Shown here one piece after another: positions 39,483-39,825 of a DNA stretch of 39,825 nt (its first letter is position 1; each line of letters opens with the position of its first letter). This stretch comes from Acidobacteriota bacterium (GTDB lineage: Bacteria; Acidobacteriota; Terriglobia; Terriglobales; SCQP01), in assembly GCA_021789895.1 (NCBI GenBank), contig JAJYIU010000031.1, positions 1 to 39,825 on the forward strand, in the 5' to 3' direction. The notes beneath the pieces are model-generated. The model had not been told where the DNA came from. It saw nothing but the letters and a program-made list of their open reading frames with translations, and ran no database searches. The position numbers and the translations under genes were made by a program.

Positions 39483-39825
39483 CCCGAAATCTGGAGTATA
39501 GCAATCTTGGCAATAATAGCAGAAGAGAAATCTAACAAGAAGAGGTCACTATACTCACGAAAATAGGGGTGTATCAGAATATATTTTCTGGCATGCCACA
39601 CGACTGTAGATGATTTTGTGGCGGCTCAAGCTCCCGCATTCAAATGGCCTCAAAATATCCTTTGCGAGTCGGCCGCAACAGGTGTAAGCGCCATCCAGAG
39701 GCCGTCTAGACTCAAGCGATAAACCCACTCAAGCTTGGGAAGTGGGCACTTCGGTTACGTGTCCATCTATTTTTAAATGGACACTTCGCAGCCCACTCAA
39801 CGCAAGCGCCAGACCTGGCCGATGG
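39483..39825. other. Terminal AT-richer region with repeats, possible mobile-element end
   Basis: No complete gene. A short open stretch (39602-39721, TVDDFVAAQAPAFKWPQN...) ends at TAA and may be a gene remnant. After 39680 short repeats cluster: CCCACTCAA at 39724 and 39792, and AAGCGCCA at 39686 and 39804. CACTTCG follows GG or GGA at about 39747 and 39782. The perfect 8-bp inverted repeat described separately also lies here. Such packing of repeats is seen at transposon ends, but the element would lie outside the window. Confidence 0.4.
39759..39784. repeat. Perfect 8-bp inverted repeat
   Basis: GTGTCCAT (39759-39766) and ATGGACAC (39777-39784) flank a 10-base AT-rich spacer. The T-run is inside the loop, so it is not a typical terminator; it could be a recombinase- or transposase-binding site. 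Confidence 0.6.

Noticed and set aside
36934-39621. Similar 17-base strings TGTGGATGATTTTGTAG (36934) and TGTAGATGATTTTGTGG (39605)
   Set aside because: They match at 15 of 17 positions and both read VDDFV in one frame. By a rough estimate such near matches are not rare enough over this length to claim a second attachment pair.
1-39825. CRISPR arrays
   Set aside because: No regularly spaced direct repeats of 20-40 bases were seen on reading through the window.

Overview
The window is high-GC chromosomal DNA from what is most likely an Acidobacteriota bacterium. This is inferred from gene content: a long PIG-L deacetylase, a DUF5703 glycosidase-like protein, a VWA-like fragment, a branched-chain-type dehydrogenase locus and a small secreted Cys/Met-rich protein. 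There is no rRNA or marker gene to confirm it. The right-hand 3 kb, beyond a tRNA-Pro gene, is visibly poorer in GC and looks acquired.

Layout. 1-2.1 kb: the end of a FecR-like membrane protein, a strong bidirectional terminator, and a convergent NYN-LOTUS putative RNA-metabolism protein. 2.4-6.3 kb: ammonium uptake and sensing (amtB, P-II), a GAF-type free-methionine-sulfoxide reductase and an APC permease. 6.4-13.5 kb: secreted or envelope proteins (PIG-L deacetylase with a GATase-like C-terminus, a Cys/Met-rich exported peptide, an outer-membrane-like protein, a DUF5703 glycosidase-like protein).

13.6-22.8 kb is the most interesting chromosomal block: a DUF1175/YfaT-like lipoprotein, a 1622-residue bacterial alpha-2-macroglobulin with an intact CxEQ thioester, and a six-helix membrane protein. 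They converge on an 832-residue three-module protein (penicillin-binding-like SxxK/SxN/KTG domain, SpoIID domain, HExxH domain). This recalls the uncharacterised yfaPQST cluster of E. coli and suggests an envelope defence or repair system that couples protease trapping to peptidoglycan work.

22.9-24.8 kb: a B12-binding-type radical SAM protein and tRNA-Leu(UAG). 25.1-33.9 kb: a lipoate-dependent 2-oxoacid dehydrogenase locus on the minus strand (lpd, lipB, E1 alpha, E1 beta, E2). A beta-CASP nuclease lies beside it, and lipA is divergent from that nuclease, so octanoyl transfer, sulfur insertion and the client enzyme are encoded together. 34.0-36.6 kb: an orphan sensor kinase and a UbiA-family prenyltransferase.

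36.8-39.8 kb: tRNA-Pro(CGG) carries at its 3' end a 17-bp sequence repeated exactly 673 bp downstream, the signature of integration at a tRNA. Between the copies lies a frameshifted, 5'-truncated VWA-like gene. Beyond the second copy is a compact two-gene module of unknown function. Its larger protein ends in an ImmA/IrrE-like domain whose HExxH zinc motif is degenerate. The last 300 bases hold repeats and a perfect inverted repeat that may mark the end of another mobile element.
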